Shown here in pieces: positions 57,359-64,000 of a stretch of 64,000 bases of DNA; the first letter of the stretch is position 1; every line of letters begins with the position of its first letter. Both the position numbers and the translations under genes were made by a program. Under the pieces are notes generated by a model. The model was not told the origin of the DNA, did not search any database, and saw nothing but the letters and a program-made list of their open reading frames with translations. This DNA comes from a virus, in the IMG/VR virus record IMGVR_UViG_3300020152_000002, positions 23,607 to 87,606 of that record; one strand, written 5' to 3'.

Positions 57359-58326
57359 TGGACCGGAGCCTCCCCGACGACTTCAAAACCCATGCGTTGA
57401 AGATGCTCGACGAGCCGCTTCTTCGCCAGAGCCGCGTGAGCCCGCAGCCGCTCCGAACCCTCAAGGATGCCCCGGAAGGTATGGTAGCCGCGCATGTTGG
57501 CGTGGAAGTCGCCGCAGGCGCACGGCGTGACCTGATGCTCGAACGGCGACATGTGTTTGCTGTCCAGCAGGCGATCCGCCAGTTTGATGTCGTCTTCGAT
57601 CTTCGGCTTGCCGCCGTCGTGCGTGTTGTAGCTGACGCGAGCGCAGCGGGCGGTGCTGATTTGAAGCACCATGTATTCCCGCATATCGACAGCGTTGGCG
57701 AACTGGCGACGGCACTGGTCCGTGTTGTGCGCCCACAGCGTCTCGGCATAGATGCCGACCAGATGCCGGTCCTCGTCGGTGACGTAGGGCAGGTGCCAGT
57801 CGTCCGGTCCCAGCAGACGCGGGGTGCTGCCGTCCATGGCGATCCGCATGGCCCGCGCCAGCGCCGCGATCTCGGGCTGGGCGTCCTTGTGATCGCGCAG
57901 AGCGTAGAAGTTCTCCCACTCCGTCGCCGTGACGATGACGGAGATATGCGCCCACGGCTCAAGGACGCGGTTGGCGATCTGCTTGTGGATGCCCAGCGCG
58001 ATCAGCGCCTCGGCGGTGACGACGGCGGCCTCCGCTCCCTTGAGCCAGACCGCCTTGGCGCGCTCCGCCGTGGCCGCATCCACGTCCTGATCAGCCTGCA
58101 TCCCCTTCTGGTTCTGGCCCCACGACACCGGCAAGGCCGGATCGTTGATGATCGCGTTGATGATCTTCGTGACCGGGATGGCGCGGCTGCTGCTGGCGTT
58201 TCGGCTGAACACCCGATGCGTCATAAACTCCGCATGGATGAACCGGGGATACAGTAGTTGCAGCGTCGTGACGCGAACGCCCTGCGCGTTCAGGCTGTCG
58301 GCGATGACCTTGGCCGTGATGGTCAT
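57355..58326 (-). CDS. thyX: flavin-dependent thymidylate synthase
   Basis: A 323-residue ThyX. The signature appears as THRVFSRNASSSRAI (residues 36-50), with Thr in place of the usual first Arg of RHRxxS. Further conserved features are a WGQNQKGMQA segment (~69-78), an EWENFYALRDH segment with the substrate/FAD-binding histidine, and MSPFEHQVTP. It makes dTMP from dUMP with FAD and a reductant. The ATG overlaps the upstream stop, and its stop overlaps the next gene, both ATGA. With NrdJ and dNMP kinase it completes a dNTP supply set. Confidence 0.9.
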   Translation of the reverse strand: MTITAKVIADSLNAQGVRVTTLQLLYPRFIHAEFMTHRVFSRNASSSRAIPVTKIINAIINDPALPVSWGQNQKGMQADQDVDAATAERAKAVWLKGAEAAVVTAEALIALGIHKQIANRVLEPWAHISVIVTATEWENFYALRDHKDAQPEIAALARAMRIAMDGSTPRLLGPDDWHLPYVTDEDRHLVGIYAETLWAHNTDQCRRQFANAVDMREYMVLQISTARCARVSYNTHDGGKPKIEDDIKLADRLLDSKHMSPFEHQVTPCACGDFHANMRGYHTFRGILEGSERLRAHAALAKKRLVEHLQRMGFEVVGEAPVQ

Positions 58327-59120
58327 TGATCGCCCCCGGCGCGCTCCCGGTTGGCCCACAGGTCGTCGATGATCTCGCGCTTGACGGCGATCATCGCTTC
58401 CGACCCTTCGGCCGTGTCGAGCGGCACCTGACGATGCGTCTTCACGGCCAAGCGGGTGCCCGGCTTGATCCAGCGGCCGGTGACGACGAGTTGCTGCTGG
58501 TCGTCCGGCACGATGGCCTCGCCCGGCTTGTCGGGGTGCGAGCGGGCGAAGGTCCACTCCACGTCGTAGGTGAACTGCCGACGTTCGCTGTCCCAGTCGT
58601 CCGAGATCAGATGGGCGTTGGCGAACTTCGCCATCAGCAGCGACAGGGCGCGCTCGGCGGTGTCGGCGACGGCGTAGGGGCTCTCGGCGAGCGACTGGAA
58701 GCCCGGCCCGATGGCGAGGAAGCTGCCGGTGTTCAACGGCGTCCCGGTGCCCTCGTCGATGTCCGGCCGGTAGGTGACGGTGAAGCCGTTCTGACGGATG
58801 TCGAGATACGCCTTCATCCACGCATAGAAGGTGTGGAAGTTGGACAGGATGTCCACGAGGAAGGCGGCCCGTTCCGGCGAGCCCGGACTGTTGCCGGTGA
58901 ACAGCGTGACCACGCCGTCCTCACCTTCGCCCGACAGGACACCGGCCACGGTGTCGAGCGCCTTGTCGCCGAGATGTTCCTTCGTCAGTTCCGGGGCGCG
59001 CTGGAACTGTTCGATGGGCATGTGGAAGGGCGAAAACCGCGCGTTCGGGTTGCCCTGCGTGAACGCCTGATAGCGCGCCAGCAGCGCGTCGAGACCGGCG
59101 TTGTTCTGATTGAAGTCCAT
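58323..59120 (-). CDS. hypothetical protein (265 aa)
   Basis: A soluble 265-residue alpha/beta protein opening with MDFNQNNAGLDALLARYQAF. It has helical and strand segments without an identifiable catalytic motif; residues ~180-240 are strand-rich (FTYDVEWTFARSHPD, QLVVTGRWIKPG). GGGGAG lies 8 bases before ATG 59120. It is co-translated with thyX, so a link to nucleotide metabolism or DNA modification is possible but unproven. Confidence 0.7.
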   Translation of the reverse strand: MDFNQNNAGLDALLARYQAFTQGNPNARFSPFHMPIEQFQRAPELTKEHLGDKALDTVAGVLSGEGEDGVVTLFTGNSPGSPERAAFLVDILSNFHTFYAWMKAYLDIRQNGFTVTYRPDIDEGTGTPLNTGSFLAIGPGFQSLAESPYAVADTAERALSLLMAKFANAHLISDDWDSERRQFTYDVEWTFARSHPDKPGEAIVPDDQQQLVVTGRWIKPGTRLAVKTHRQVPLDTAEGSEAMIAVKREIIDDLWANRERAGGDQ

Positions 59121-59194
59121 GTGATCGGTCTCCCCTACTGTTGAAACGCGGAAGGTATTTTCAGCCTTCCAGTTTTGAGTTCATACCTGAAAAT

Positions 59195-59213
59195 GCAGAA
59201 GGTCTTTTTCTGC
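59195..59213 (-). terminator. short terminator after the 147-aa gene
   Basis: GCAGAA (59195-59200) pairs with TTCTGC (59208-59213); on the minus strand ATTTTC follows. More inverted repeats (GGAAGG 59150-59155 with CCTTCC 59165-59170) fill the gap before the next gene and may be control sites. Confidence 0.45.
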
Positions 59214-59222
59214 GAACTGTTG

Positions 59223-59666
59223 TCAGTGCAGCTTGCTTCGCCGATCTGCCTTTTCGCGCTGCACCTTCATGTGCGCTGCGACGGCGGCATTGCGTTGTGC
59301 GATCTGCGCCTTGAGGCGCGTCTTCATCGCGGCTGCGATCTCGGCGGTGACTTCATCCTCCGCCTTGATCTGGACCTTGCCGCCGGAGATGGCGTCGGCG
59401 GCTGCGTCGATGGGGATGTCCTTCGACATGACGCTGCCAGACCCGGCGAACCCGACCGTCAGCTTTCCGGCGTTCTGGCCTGCGGCCGGGGGCTGGAAGT
59501 TGACCATCGGCTGCGGTGCCAGCAGGCAGAGCAGTTCCACGGTGTCGGGTTCGAGCTTGCCGGTCAGCATCAGTTCCGTCGCGGCGACGAAGTGGATGCT
59601 CTCGCGCGGGTCGTGCATCTTGTCCGGCGCGAACCGATACGGGTCTTCTTTCGTGGGATTGTCCAT
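59223..59666 (-). CDS. hypothetical protein (147 aa)
   Basis: Start at ATG 59666; an in-frame ATG at 59711 coincides with the -10 of the promoter and is rejected. The protein has an N-terminal region (DNPTKEDPYRFAPDKM), a strand/helix middle (LLCLLAPQPMVNFQ..) and a long Ala/Lys/Gln helix (~110-147). No motif is recognised. It has its own promoter and a weak terminator. Confidence 0.65.
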   Translation of the reverse strand: MDNPTKEDPYRFAPDKMHDPRESIHFVAATELMLTGKLEPDTVELLCLLAPQPMVNFQPPAAGQNAGKLTVGFAGSGSVMSKDIPIDAAADAISGGKVQIKAEDEVTAEIAAAMKTRLKAQIAQRNAAVAAHMKVQREKADRRSKLH

Positions 59667-59706
59667 GGTGCCTGTGAAGCTGGCGTTGAAAGGCGGGTGA
59701 GGGAGC

Positions 59707-59736
59707 ACCATAACCGGGCAAGCCCGGCTATGGCAA
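59707..59736 (-). promoter_or_regulatory. minus-strand promoter (TATGGTGCTC type) with embedded CUUG palindrome
   Basis: TTGCCA (59736-59731), 18 bases, TATGGT (59712-59707) then GCTC. The spacer contains the palindrome CCGGGCTTGCCCGG (59714-59727), which could be an operator or a terminator for the upstream gene. Confidence 0.6.
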
Positions 59737-59752
59737 CCCCCTCGCAGGCCCG

Positions 59753-60433
59753 TCAGCCCTCGCAGGAGCCCTCGGTCTCGGCCGCCGCGCTGGTGGCCTC
59801 GCCGCAGGCTTCGCGGCGCTCGTCGTCGAAGTCGCGGTCGGCGTCGGGGCGCTCCATGTCCGGCTCGTCCGGCTCGGCGGCATCCTCGTCATCGCTGTCC
59901 TCGAACTCGGCGTAGGCGGCGTCGTATTCCTCCCACGCCTTCACGGCGGCGTCGTATTCTTCTTCCTCGCTGTCCAGTTCTTCGAGCTTCTGGCGCAGGT
60001 CGGAAGCCGCCGTGTCGATCTCGTCGGCCGCCGACTCGCAGCCATCGGCGCGCTGTTCGAGAAGCTGTCCGCTGTCGCCCTGTTGCAGACCCTCGGGCAT
60101 GTTCTCGAACTTGTCGCGCTGTTCTTGGCCGAGTTCACGCAGGCGTTCGGCGACGGCTTCCAGATCGTCCGGGATCGAAGCCCAGTCCGGCGTGTTGGCG
60201 GTGTCGTTGATCGCCTTCTCGATGGAGGCCAGATCGTCGTCGAAGATGCTGTAGAGCGCCGACTTGAACTCGCTCTGCGTCAGTTGCGACCGCGTGGGGC
60301 GCGTCTTCGAGCAGATTTTCGGGCCGCCGCGACCGCCGACCATGAAGGCCCAGTGGTAGTAGCTGTCGCCGACTTCAATGCCGTAGCGCGGGTTGGCCTT
60401 GCGGGCGGACTTGACGAAGTGAACCTTGGGCAT
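59753..60433 (-). CDS. hypothetical protein with acidic coiled coil (226 aa)
   Basis: ATG 60433 with AGGAGG 8 bases upstream. The first ~50 residues form a basic domain (MPKVHFVKSARKANPRYG, YYHWAFMVGGRGG). The rest is helical and very acidic (~75-200, coiled coil with DSEEEEYD and EDSDDEDAAEPDE). It is driven by the best promoter of the window. Possibly a host-takeover or DNA-mimic protein because of the acidic charge; that is inference. Confidence 0.7.
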   Translation of the reverse strand: MPKVHFVKSARKANPRYGIEVGDSYYHWAFMVGGRGGPKICSKTRPTRSQLTQSEFKSALYSIFDDDLASIEKAINDTANTPDWASIPDDLEAVAERLRELGQEQRDKFENMPEGLQQGDSGQLLEQRADGCESAADEIDTAASDLRQKLEELDSEEEEYDAAVKAWEEYDAAYAEFEDSDDEDAAEPDEPDMERPDADRDFDDERREACGEATSAAAETEGSCEG

Positions 60434-60470
60434 GTGATGGGCCTCCTGTCTCGGTGGATAACGATGACCC

Positions 60471-60499
60471 TCTTTACGCAGTCCACAACACGCTGTCAA
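60471..60499 (-). promoter_or_regulatory. strong sigma70-like promoter
   Basis: On the minus strand TTGACA (60499-60494), 17 bases, TAAAGA (60476-60471). It is the closest match to consensus seen in the window and reads into the 226-aa gene. The TGA in the -35 is also the stop of the 70-aa gene upstream. Confidence 0.8.
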
Positions 60500-60708
60500 C
60501 AACGCGAACGAAGTTTTTCTGCGGCCTTCTTCGACGCCACATACAGCGGCATTGTAAGGGGGCTTATCGAGTTCACCGCGCACGTCGCTGCCATCTTCTT
60601 GCACTCGGCTTCAAGGTGCTCGACGATCTGCGCGACCGTATCGCCACCGATCAACCGCGCACCGACGACGTAGCAGACGAAGTTCGCAGCCCTGTCAGCG
60701 TCGGACAT
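60496..60708 (-). CDS. small hypothetical protein (70 aa)
   Basis: A 70-residue protein read from ATG 60708, which overlaps the previous TGA (TGATG). It is helical, with four cysteines (FVCYVVGARL, AECKKMAATC), and ends with a Lys/Arg-rich helix. No family recognised. Last gene of the unit from the right edge. Confidence 0.65.
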   Translation of the reverse strand: MSDADRAANFVCYVVGARLIGGDTVAQIVEHLEAECKKMAATCAVNSISPLTMPLYVASKKAAEKLRSRC

Positions 60709-60814
60709 CAGTCGAACGCATCAAATAGGCGGGCGGCATCTGGCGACACGTCCGTCCGTGGCACAGCATCACCACCTTGCCCTCCAAGAGCATACGGTCG
60801 ATCTCCGCCTCCAT
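60695..60814 (-). CDS. short out-of-frame coding segment inside the 125-aa gene (39 aa)
   Basis: From ATG 60814 this +1 frame relative to the longer reading reads MEAEIDRMLLEGKVVMLCHG and on through RTCRQMPPAYLMRSTDVRR. Its third codon positions are mostly G or C, whereas in the overlapping longer frame they become A/T-rich over the same stretch. So the coding signal switches frame near 60815-60830. It could be the true 3' end of the upstream gene (after a frameshift) or an overlapping small gene. Confidence 0.5.
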   Translation of the reverse strand: MEAEIDRMLLEGKVVMLCHGRTCRQMPPAYLMRSTDVRR

Positions 60815-61085
60815 GGCCGCTGTCTTTCCGAACCGGCCGTTCGTCGAGCGGCCGAAAGAAGGCCCATGGGTTGATGATCTCGGATCGCCGCCAGAAGAAC
60901 CGGGTTGCGGGTCCGGGGACTTTGATCCCGTAGGCGAAGCGTTCATCGGTGGCAGTCCACATGACAAGATAGGCGGCGCTCATCTCACGCGCCTGTTCGA
61001 CCGTCACGTCATACAGACGCGGGCACAGGCTGTCGTCCGCCTGCGTGGCCGGATCAGGGGTGTAGAAGATCGCGGTGCCCAGCAT
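60708..61085 (-). CDS. hypothetical protein (125 aa), C-terminus doubtful
   Basis: The N-terminal ~80 residues look like a genuine protein (TPDPATQADDSL.., YDVTVEQAREMSAAYLVMWT, PGPATRFFWRRSEIINPW). After residue ~85 the composition becomes Gly/Asp/Arg-rich and codon third positions lose their G/C bias, while another frame gains it (see 60695-60814). Either the gene suffered a +1 frameshift or it overlaps a second small gene. Ends in TGATG with the next gene. No function recognised. Confidence 0.55.
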   Translation of the reverse strand: MLGTAIFYTPDPATQADDSLCPRLYDVTVEQAREMSAAYLVMWTATDERFAYGIKVPGPATRFFWRRSEIINPWAFFRPLDERPVRKDSGHGGGDRPYALGGQGGDAVPRTDVSPDAARLFDAFD

Positions 61086-61086
61086 C

Positions 61087-61548
61087 CTACCACCCAGCCC
61101 TATAGACTTCCACGCCCGCCGCCGTGGCCTGCTGGATCATGTTCAGGGTGCCCTCGGTGCCGGGGAAGGCGATCACCAGCTTACGGGCGTCCCGGATCGA
61201 CCGCAGGACCGCGAGCATCTGCGTGTTGCGGACGATCCCCGCCCGGCGTCCCTTGCCGTCCCAGTCGGCCTTGAGCACCTGTCCGGGCAGGCCCCGGCCC
61301 TTCCGCCATTCGTCGGCCAAGGTGTCAGCGCCCGGCGCTCCCCCGGTGATGACGACGGACGGGAAGCCGCGAGCGATCACCAGACCGTCGAGCGTCTGGT
61401 TCAGCAGCGTCACTTCCCGGTGCGCCCGGTCCATGTCGGCGGCGCTGTAGCGGTCGCTGACGACGCCGAACTTCCGGCCGCCGCAGACCAGCCAGCGTTC
61501 CGGCTGCCCGGTATCGACTTCGATCCCTGCGATCACGAGCTTGGTCAT
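61087..61548 (-). CDS. SLOG-fold protein, DUF2493 family (153 aa)
   Basis: Matches the DUF2493/YspA-like SLOG (Rossmann-type) family: WLVCGGRKF (~19-27), VVITGGAPGADTLADEW (~65-81), then GRRAGIVRNTQML (~100-112) and LVIAFPGTEGTLNMIQQA. SLOG proteins bind nucleotides or nucleotide-derived signals; many are in defence and phage systems. Coupled to the following gene by ATGA. Possible role: binding or degrading an immune signalling nucleotide, which is inference. Confidence 0.8.
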   Translation of the reverse strand: MTKLVIAGIEVDTGQPERWLVCGGRKFGVVSDRYSAADMDRAHREVTLLNQTLDGLVIARGFPSVVITGGAPGADTLADEWRKGRGLPGQVLKADWDGKGRRAGIVRNTQMLAVLRSIRDARKLVIAFPGTEGTLNMIQQATAAGVEVYRAGW

Positions 61549-61955
61549 GTTTTCGGTGCTCCTGTCAGTTCGAGCTTCAAGATCAGCACTTCCACCTTGG
61601 CGCGGATGCCCTGCCCGATCTCGGTGTTAGACCCTTCGTATTTGTCGCGCATGTCCAGTAGTTCCTCCATGCTGAACGTGATGTCCGGCACAGTGATCTT
61701 GACCGGCCGAGCGGCACGTTGCGCTTCCTGCTGTTCGCGCAGAGTCGGATCGTTCTTGTGGTTCTCCGTGATCCGCCTGCTGATCTCGAAGATGTTGGTA
61801 GGGTCTCCGCCTTCGGCTTCGATCTCGCCGCGAACCATCCGTTCTTCGACCATGCGCCAGTAGCCCAGCTTTCCGCGCAGGTGCTTTTCGTCCTCCCGCT
61901 CGTAAGCGAACAGGCGGCCGTTCAGCGTGTCGTTCGGATGGTATGCGTCAGCCAT
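61545..61955 (-). CDS. hypothetical protein (136 aa)
   Basis: From ATG 61955, which overlaps the end of the upstream gene by 8 bases (ATGGCTGA). A helical, charged, cytoplasmic protein (RLFAYEREDEKHLRGKLGYW, RRITENHKNDPTLREQQEA). No motif is recognised. Probably co-translated with the SLOG gene. Confidence 0.7.
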   Translation of the reverse strand: MADAYHPNDTLNGRLFAYEREDEKHLRGKLGYWRMVEERMVRGEIEAEGGDPTNIFEISRRITENHKNDPTLREQQEAQRAARPVKITVPDITFSMEELLDMRDKYEGSNTEIGQGIRAKVEVLILKLELTGAPKT

Positions 61956-63087
61956 GCGGGCTCGCCGTGACGCGGTGATACTGTTCGACGTAACCAAGAC
62001 TGCTGTCGCCGCGCTCGTGGCCTTCGATCCAGAGCCGCCAGCGATACTTCTCCGCCATGGGATCGTAGAACCGCTCCCACTTCTCGCTGACCTGTTCGTC
62101 GGCGGTGCGCCAGTGACCCCGGACTTCGTGACGGCGGTTGTGCCAGCCGCCAGCCCGGCCGCGCAGATGGTCATTGATGTCCCTGATCCGGCGGCGCGAC
62201 GACGGCACTTCCACGGTGATGATGGACGTGGACAGGAACGGCCGCTGTTCGACGCGAGGCCGAGCGTGGCCCTGACGGCGGTAGGGGACGTAGCGCACCG
62301 GGACGTGGTTCAGGAGCGCCAGCGCCGCGATCACGAAGCGCAGATCGAGCGACTGTTCGATCAGGCTGTCCCGCATGATCGTCACCCAGTCGTAACCGCG
62401 ATCCCGCGAGTGCGCCAGCCACAGTTCCTCGGGCTCGACGCTGCCGGTCTCGAACAGGGCATTGTCGCGGACATCGCCAAGGTCGCCGAGATTGTATTCG
62501 TCGTCCGGCTTCATCAGGCCCCACGCCACCGCGTTCGAGACGCCGAGATGGTTCCCTCGAACGATGGCGTCCTGATACGCCTTCGAGGCGCGCGGGTTCG
62601 GCGTCAGGCGCAGCTTGTTGGTCATGGTCGTGACCGTCTGCGACACCGGGAACATCGCCGCTCCGATCTCCGAAGTCGGATCGGTCGGGTCTTTCATCTT
62701 GCCCAGCGTCGTGATGCGGAAGACGCCTTCGACCGGGTTGCGATCCAGCAGGTAGCCGACGCGCTCCGGCTTGCCGAACACCGGCCGGTCGTGCGGGATG
62801 CCCTTCTTGGTCAGCCAGCGGTCCAGAACCCGGTAGTCGTATTCGATCCACATGTAGGGGTAGGGCAGCCGCGCCAGCGACCGATACCCGTCCAACCGGC
62901 GCTCCGTGGCCGGTTCCTTGGGGTCGCCCTTGAACGCCATGTTGGCGATGATCTCCACCGCCTCGTCATCCAGCGTGAACGCACGAGCCTGACGGACAGC
63001 GCCTCGGTAGAGACGCCATTCCTTCTCGGCTTCCGTGCGCCACCAGAAGGCGTTCAGAAGGTCCAGATCGAGAGGGGGCTTCTTCAT
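61948..63087 (-). CDS. hypothetical phage protein (379 aa)
   Basis: A 379-residue soluble protein with many aromatic and charged residues (LNAFWWRTEAEKEWRLYRG at the start, LPYPYMWIEYDYRVLDRWL ~72-90). Basic patches in the second half (PYRRQGHARPRVEQRPF, SSRRRIRDIND) suggest nucleic acid binding, but no known domain is visible. The ATG overlaps the helicase TGA (TGATG), so it is co-translated with a UvrD-type helicase. Its conservation among related phages is likely but was not checked. Confidence 0.7.
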   Translation of the reverse strand: MKKPPLDLDLLNAFWWRTEAEKEWRLYRGAVRQARAFTLDDEAVEIIANMAFKGDPKEPATERRLDGYRSLARLPYPYMWIEYDYRVLDRWLTKKGIPHDRPVFGKPERVGYLLDRNPVEGVFRITTLGKMKDPTDPTSEIGAAMFPVSQTVTTMTNKLRLTPNPRASKAYQDAIVRGNHLGVSNAVAWGLMKPDDEYNLGDLGDVRDNALFETGSVEPEELWLAHSRDRGYDWVTIMRDSLIEQSLDLRFVIAALALLNHVPVRYVPYRRQGHARPRVEQRPFLSTSIITVEVPSSRRRIRDINDHLRGRAGGWHNRRHEVRGHWRTADEQVSEKWERFYDPMAEKYRWRLWIEGHERGDSSLGYVEQYHRVTASPHG

Positions 63088-64000
63088 CAGAAGCGCACCC
63101 GGTTACGGTCGGCCTCGGTCTGGACGCCGCGCACTTCCACGAGCGTCTGCTTGGCGCGCGTGACGGCGACGTAGATCAGGTTCCGTTCTTGCTCCACCTG
63201 CCACGCCTGACGGGCGAACGGCGACGGCATCAGTTCGTCGCGGCCCAGCAGGAACACGCGGTTCCATTCCAGACCCTTCGAGCGGTGCGCCGAGCACAGG
63301 ACGATCATGTTGCCCGCGTTCGTCACGTCGTCGGCGAAGATGCCGTCGATCATCAGACGCAGACCTTCCACCGTATCCACGCCGGTCGCCTTGGCGCGCT
63401 CGATCAGGACGAACAGAGTCTCCACCTGATCGTCGATCTGATCAGCGCGTTGCTCCTGCTTGTTCTTGATCGCCTTCTCGATCTCCTTCCGGCGGTAGCT
63501 TTCCAGCTTGTCGGCCAAGGCGTCGAGCGTCTTGATCTTCCACTTCCCGGCGAGCGTCGAGAGCCCTTGGCCGACCGCCCGACCTTCGATCTTCGCGGCC
63601 TTGCCGTCGCGCACGAACTGGAAGAAGGCGCGGACCAGATACTTGTTCTGGCGGCACAGCACAGCGTCACCAGCTTGCACGGTGGCGAAGAAGTCCGCGT
63701 CGTAGTCCATGGTCAGGACTTCGCCTTCGGGAGCGGTCTCGTGGGCCGTGATATGACCGACCCAGTTACGGGCGTGTTCGACGACGGCCTTGGGGCAGCG
63801 GTAGGTGACAGTCAGCGGCATCCGGGCGCAGTTGAACTCGCGCTCGATGATCGACAGGCTGTCGTTGTCGGCACCCGTGAAGCCGAAGATCGCCTGATGC
63901 GGGTCGCCGACCGCGACCAGACGGCCGCCGGGCTTGAGCATCTTCTTGGCGAGGGCGCGACGGGTCGGGTTCGTGTCCTGCGCCTCGTCGATCAGCACCC
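63087..64000 (-). CDS. UvrD/PcrA-type SF1 helicase, C-terminal part (cut by window edge)
   Basis: The 5' end lies beyond the window. The visible ~304 residues contain motif II LIDEAQD, motif III GDPHQAIFGFTGA, motif IV VTYRCP, motif V SAHRSKGLEWNRVFL and motif VI NLIYVAVTRAKQ, in the correct order; the Walker A motif is missing only because of the edge. A 3'-5' superfamily 1 helicase used in replication or repair. It is the second or third helicase of this genome. Confidence 0.9.
   Translation of the reverse strand, partial: VLIDEAQDTNPTRRALAKKMLKPGGRLVAVGDPHQAIFGFTGADNDSLSIIEREFNCARMPLTVTYRCPKAVVEHARNWVGHITAHETAPEGEVLTMDYDADFFATVQAGDAVLCRQNKYLVRAFFQFVRDGKAAKIEGRAVGQGLSTLAGKWKIKTLDALADKLESYRRKEIEKAIKNKQEQRADQIDDQVETLFVLIERAKATGVDTVEGLRLMIDGIFADDVTNAGNMIVLCSAHRSKGLEWNRVFLLGRDELMPSPFARQAWQVEQERNLIYVAVTRAKQTLVEVRGVQTEADRNRVRF

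Noticed and set aside
63087-64000. Start codon at 63998 of the UvrD-type helicase
   Set aside because: That ATG would delete motif I and the N-terminal half; the gene clearly continues beyond the window edge, so it is annotated as partial.

Overview
The window is part of a tailed double-stranded DNA phage genome (Caudoviricetes). A 1660-residue tape measure protein, a tail tube protein, a frameshifted tail assembly chaperone pair and the absence of any sheath or baseplate-wedge gene indicate a long, non-contractile (siphovirus) tail. The base composition is GC-rich with strong G/C preference at third codon positions. It encodes a GapR-like (DUF2312) protein and a tail hub protein of the DUF2163/BR0599 type also found in alphaproteobacterial gene transfer agents. 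These points suggest an alphaproteobacterial host such as Caulobacter, Brevundimonas or a sphingomonad; the genus is an inference. No integrase, repressor, tRNA or CRISPR array was found, so a lytic lifestyle is likely but not proven.

Layout. Positions 1-2634 (+) carry a small set of uncharacterised early-type genes, beginning with one cut by the window edge. Positions 2635-3066 are non-coding, relatively AT-rich and contain a long hairpin and short repeats next to terS, so they may hold the packaging site. Positions 3067-20342 (+) are packaging and head genes: terS, terL, portal, a two-helix membrane protein plus endolysin, scaffold, major capsid protein, a capsid-adjacent protein, a very large glycine-rich repeat protein, head-tail connectors and the tail tube. 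Positions 20434-35378 (+) are tail genes: chaperone pair with a -1 slippery site, tape measure, two paralogous minor tail proteins, distal tail and Fe-S-type hub proteins, central tail protein and a tip fibre. Positions 35438-37525 (+) hold membrane and lysis genes, including an overlapping Rz/Rz1 spanin pair. The block ends in a double-hairpin terminator at 37616-37674.

From 37673 to the right edge most genes are on the minus strand and serve DNA and nucleotide metabolism. They include a DUF4326 protein, a PD-(D/E)XK/VRR-type nuclease, dNMP kinase, DEAH helicase, family A DNA polymerase with proofreading motifs, a small lipoprotein, a GapR-like protein, a gp2.5-like single-strand DNA-binding protein, a DUF2800 Fe-S nuclease, a RecD/Dda-like helicase, a MazG-like pyrophosphohydrolase, a TopoVI-A/Spo11-like Toprim protein, ThyX, a SLOG-fold protein and a UvrD-type helicase that runs off the edge. 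Inside this block lies a plus-strand island (50251-55253): primase-polymerase/helicase, B12-dependent ribonucleotide reductase nrdJ and a small membrane protein. It is followed by an ORF-poor, structured, apparently transcribed stretch (about 55285-55630) that looks like a non-coding RNA gene.

How they work together: Prim-Pol/helicase, polymerase, SSB, nucleases and helicases form the phage replisome and recombination kit. NrdJ, ThyX, dNMP kinase and the MazG-like enzyme supply and balance dNTPs. The plus-strand late block builds and fills the head, assembles the tail and lyses the cell. Many genes overlap by 1-8 bases (ATGA, TGATG, GTGA), indicating translational coupling. Recognisable sigma70-like promoters and GC-rich hairpin terminators divide the minus block into several transcription units.
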